From NCBI GenBank assembly GCA_025353985.1, contig JANXNT010000798.1, forward strand, positions 1 through 15,590: a stretch of 15,590 nt of DNA, given 5' to 3'. The position numbers were made by a program, and so were the translations under genes. This document shows, piece after piece, positions 13,231-15,590 of this stretch; positions within the stretch are counted from its first letter, which is position 1, and every line of letters begins with the position of its first letter. The DNA comes from Limnoglobus sp. GTDB taxonomy: Bacteria > Planctomycetota > Planctomycetia > Gemmatales > Gemmataceae. Below the pieces are notes generated by a model, which was not told the DNA's origin, did no database searches, and worked only from the letters and a program-made list of their open reading frames with translations.

Positions 13231-15009
13231 ATGTTGCCCGTTCGAAACAGTACACGTCGGCACATATTAACCGTCAACCTCGAAGATTACTTCCAGGTTG
13301 GCGCGTTCAATAAGTACGTACAAAAGGGCCAGTGGTATCGCTTCGAATCGCGGCTCGAACATCATACGGACAAGACACTCGAATTATTGGACCGCCATAA
13401 TACCAAGGCGACATTTTTCGTACTCGGCTGGGTGGCGGATCATTACCCGGAGCTCGTGAAGCGCATCGCGGATCGCGGCCATGAGGTTGCGAGCCGCGGA
13501 TACTTCCACCGCAACATTCGCGATCTATCGCCCGAAGAATTCCGCGACGATCTGCATCGGGCGAAGGCCGCAATCGAACGCGCCAGCGAGAAGAAAGTCG
13601 TCGGGTTCCGCACCGCCGACGGTTGGTTCCGCCCACAAGATATGTGGGCGTTGGATGTCCTGTCCGCAGAAGGCTACTCCTACGATTCCAGCGTCGGGCC
13701 GATGTTTCGCCGCTTCTCGGGCGAGTCGTGGCGTCGGTTTTCGCACATCCAGCCGACCGCGAAAGGCACGATTACGGTCTTGCCGATTTCGAGTATGCGA
13801 TGCGCCGGTTTCGATCTGCCAATCGGCGGCGGCAACTGGATCCGTCAGCTACCCGATGGCTTCATGCGTCGCGCGATTCAGCGATGGGACGAAAAAGCGA
13901 CCGCGCCGCTGGTGATGTACTTTCACACGTGGGAACTCGACCGCGAGCAACCGCGTATTAGCACGGCGGGCTGGATGACGAAGATTCGCCAATATCGCAA
14001 CATCGACTTGATGGAAGAACGCCTTGGCGAGTATTTGGAAAAGTATCAATTTTCGTCGGCTGCGGAGTATCTTGGAGTCGCGACGCCCCACGTGTATCGG
14101 CCGCTCTCCGACGTCGAAACGCCGCCGCCCTCGTTCCGCAAAACGGAGGCGTATGCGAAGATGGGAATCCGCCCGCCCGTGTCGATCGTCGTGCCGGTTT
14201 ACAACGAAGAAAAACTCGTGCCGTATATGGCGAACGTACTCAAAAACGTTCGCGATGCGTTTGCCGAACGGTACGACTTACGGTTCCTGCTCGTGGATGA
14301 TGGGAGCAAAGATCAGACCCGCGAAAAGCTCGTCGCGTCGTTCAGCCAATCGTCCGATGTGAAGATCCTTTCGCACGAAGTCAATCGCGGTGTGGCTGCC
14401 GCGATCATGACGGGCATCCGCGCCGCCGACACGGAAATCGTCTGCTCGATCGACGCCGATTGTTCGTACGATCCGCTCGAACTCTTGAACATGATTCCGA
14501 AGCTGGTCGGCAACGTCGACATGGTGACTGCGTCGCCGTATCACGCCGATGGCCACGTGCGAAACGTGCCACGCTGGCGGTTGTTTCTGTCGAAGTCCGC
14601 ATCGCGAATGTATCGCTATGTGATGCACAATCAGCTGCAAACGTACACGAGTTGTTTCCGTGTTTACCGGCGGTCGGCCGTGAAGGATATCGCGCTGCGT
14701 TCGGGAAACTTTTTGGGGGTGGTCGAGTTACTCGGCCATCTCGATCAGCGTGGCGGACGGGTAGTGGAACACCCGACGACGCTGGAAGTCCGTATGCTCG
14801 GGCGATCCAAAATGAAAACCGTACGCACGATCTTCGGCCACCTGCGAATGATGGCCCGCTTTACCTTCACGCGGTTGGCCGCACACGACCCGCGACACAA
14901 CGCCGAAGAGCGAAACCGCACGCTCGGCCTGTTGTTCGATACCGCGACCACAACGACGTGCCACGCGGCGCTCGGCAAACCGACAAGCACCGCGACCGTG
15001 CCGAAGTAA
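13231..15009 (+). CDS. Fusion of DUF3473/XrtA-type polysaccharide deacetylase and family-2 glycosyltransferase
   Basis: A 592-residue two-domain protein. Residues about 11-285 resemble the NodB-fold deacetylase with DUF3473 found in exopolysaccharide loci with exosortase (XrtA/PEP-CTERM): LEDYFQVGAF, KATFFVLGWVA, GHEVAS, YDSSVGP, LPIGGGNW and YFHTWELD. Residues about 315-530 are a GT2 transferase like dolichyl-phosphate mannose synthase: VSIVVPVYNEE, LLVDDGSKDQT and the Asp408-Ala-Asp410 metal motif in SIDADCSYDP. No clear signal peptide or membrane helix is seen, so cytoplasmic or membrane-associated glycan assembly is likely. The usual Asp of the VDVEDYF segment is Asn16 and the usual first His of SHGYxH is Arg89, so deacetylation may be lost or changed. 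The ATG at 13231 has only a weak ribosome site. The aminotransferase gene follows after 30 bp, suggesting a polysaccharide operon. Confidence 0.88.
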   Translation: MLPVRNSTRRHILTVNLEDYFQVGAFNKYVQKGQWYRFESRLEHHTDKTLELLDRHNTKATFFVLGWVADHYPELVKRIADRGHEVASRGYFHRNIRDLSPEEFRDDLHRAKAAIERASEKKVVGFRTADGWFRPQDMWALDVLSAEGYSYDSSVGPMFRRFSGESWRRFSHIQPTAKGTITVLPISSMRCAGFDLPIGGGNWIRQLPDGFMRRAIQRWDEKATAPLVMYFHTWELDREQPRISTAGWMTKIRQYRNIDLMEERLGEYLEKYQFSSAAEYLGVATPHVYRPLSDVETPPPSFRKTEAYAKMGIRPPVSIVVPVYNEEKLVPYMANVLKNVRDAFAERYDLRFLLVDDGSKDQTREKLVASFSQSSDVKILSHEVNRGVAAAIMTGIRAADTEIVCSIDADCSYDPLELLNMIPKLVGNVDMVTASPYHADGHVRNVPRWRLFLSKSASRMYRYVMHNQLQTYTSCFRVYRRSAVKDIALRSGNFLGVVELLGHLDQRGGRVVEHPTTLEVRMLGRSKMKTVRTIFGHLRMMARFTFTRLAAHDPRHNAEERNRTLGLLFDTATTTTCHAALGKPTSTATVPK

Positions 15010-15039
15010 CTACCCATTCCAATCGAAGGTTGCCCACCG

Positions 15040-15590
15040 ATGAGCTTACGAACGCGCCCACCATTGCCGCTGCCATCCGACCAGGATGCGACGGGGCGAA
15101 CCCTTGGGGCGGAAGAGATTCAGGCCGTCACCGAGGCGATTGCCACCGGCACGCTGACGAGCACCAAAGGCCAATTCGTTCGCACGCTCGAAACCGAATT
15201 TGCCGCGAAGCTCGGTGCCGCATTCGGCTATGCCGCGAGTTCCGGCTCAATGGCGATTCACGCCGCGATTGCCGCCGTCGACCCCGATGCGGGCGACGAG
15301 ATCGTCACCACGTCGATCACCGATATGGGGGCACTCGCACCGATCCTGTATCAAGGTGCGATACCCGTCTTCGCCGACGTCGACCCGAAGACTTGCAACG
15401 TCACGCCGGAGTCGATCGAAGCCGCAATTAGCCCGAAAACCAAGGCGATTATCGCGACGCACCTCTTCGGCAACCCGTGCGATATGCCGGGCATCATGGC
15501 CGTCGCGAACCGTCACGGCATCCCCGTTATCGAAGATTGCTCGCAGTCATTCCTGGCGAAAATTGACGGCCAGTACGTTGGCACATTCGG
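15040..15590 (+). CDS. DegT/DnrJ/EryC1/StrS-family sugar aminotransferase, N-terminal part, cut by window edge
   Basis: From the ATG at 15040 the frame stays open to the right edge (183 codons plus two bases). Recognisable parts: LGAEEIQAVTEAIATGTLTS, the cofactor-phosphate region YAASSGSMAIHAAI, a PVFADVDPKTCNVTPESIE segment, AIIATHLFGNPCDM and VIEDCSQSF, whose Asp contacts the pyridoxal phosphate ring nitrogen. The catalytic Lys would lie beyond the window. Such enzymes transaminate keto-sugar nucleotides for surface polysaccharides or antibiotics, though some members act as dehydratases or oxidoreductases. GAAGG lies 10 nt before the start, somewhat far. It follows the deacetylase-glycosyltransferase gene by 30 bp on the same strand, so the two probably serve one glycan pathway. 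Confidence 0.9.
   Translation, partial: MSLRTRPPLPLPSDQDATGRTLGAEEIQAVTEAIATGTLTSTKGQFVRTLETEFAAKLGAAFGYAASSGSMAIHAAIAAVDPDAGDEIVTTSITDMGALAPILYQGAIPVFADVDPKTCNVTPESIEAAISPKTKAIIATHLFGNPCDMPGIMAVANRHGIPVIEDCSQSFLAKIDGQYVGTF

Noticed and set aside
14460..15431. 323-codon + strand frame overlapping the glycosyltransferase and aminotransferase genes
   Set aside because: It is out of frame with both recognised proteins, and its Arg/Thr-rich translation has no domain.

Overview
The window looks like a chromosomal segment of a planctomycete, most likely of the Gemmata type. This is inferred from roughly 60% G+C judged by eye, a cytoplasmic FHA-plus-Hanks kinase, tandem Uma2 (DUF820) nuclease-like genes, a TIGR00977-type citramalate synthase, an exopolysaccharide deacetylase of the DUF3473 type, and short interspersed palindromes. 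No rRNA, tRNA, CRISPR array, transposase or phage gene is visible.

Layout. 1-582 (-): amino end of a membrane spermidine-synthase-like protein, cut by the window edge. 628-2085 (-): NYN (PIN-like) RNase-type protein with an OST-HTH domain and a long Pro/Ala-rich tail, 45 bp upstream of the previous gene. 2287-3048 (+): short-chain dehydrogenase. 3049-3428: intergenic block between convergent genes, filled by nested inverted repeats. 3429-4673 (-): FHA-Ser/Thr kinase. 4674-5290: divergent intergenic region; its right half is a probable leader for the next operon. 5291-11722 (+): cimA, two Uma2-family genes and valS in one direction with gaps of 35, 73 and 33 bp. 11732-12790 (-): E1-beta subunit of a 2-oxoacid dehydrogenase, ending 9 bp from the valS stop. 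12791-13230: intergenic. 13231-15009 (+): polysaccharide deacetylase fused to a GT2 glycosyltransferase. 15040-end (+): DegT/DnrJ/EryC1/StrS aminotransferase, cut by the window edge.

The most interesting item is the 5' leader of the cimA-uma2-uma2-valS cluster. A promoter-like pair (5061-5089) precedes a 20-codon ORF (5143-5205) with two Ile and six Val codons, including three consecutive GTC codons near its end. Next come an 8-bp antiterminator arm and an intrinsic terminator (9-bp stem plus T6, 5240-5268) only 22 bp before the cimA start. No + strand gene lies just upstream for that terminator to serve. The arrangement has the geometry of classical ribosome-mediated attenuation, and here it would tie Val/Ile supply to citramalate synthase and, if read-through extends, to valyl-tRNA synthetase. 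This is inferred from sequence only.

Other points: valS carries two internal low-G+C patches unlike their surroundings; the deacetylase domain has substitutions at two usual active-site positions; and one Uma2 protein ends in five 7-residue repeats encoded by 21-bp DNA repeats. Gene identities rest on motif recognition; no database search was run.
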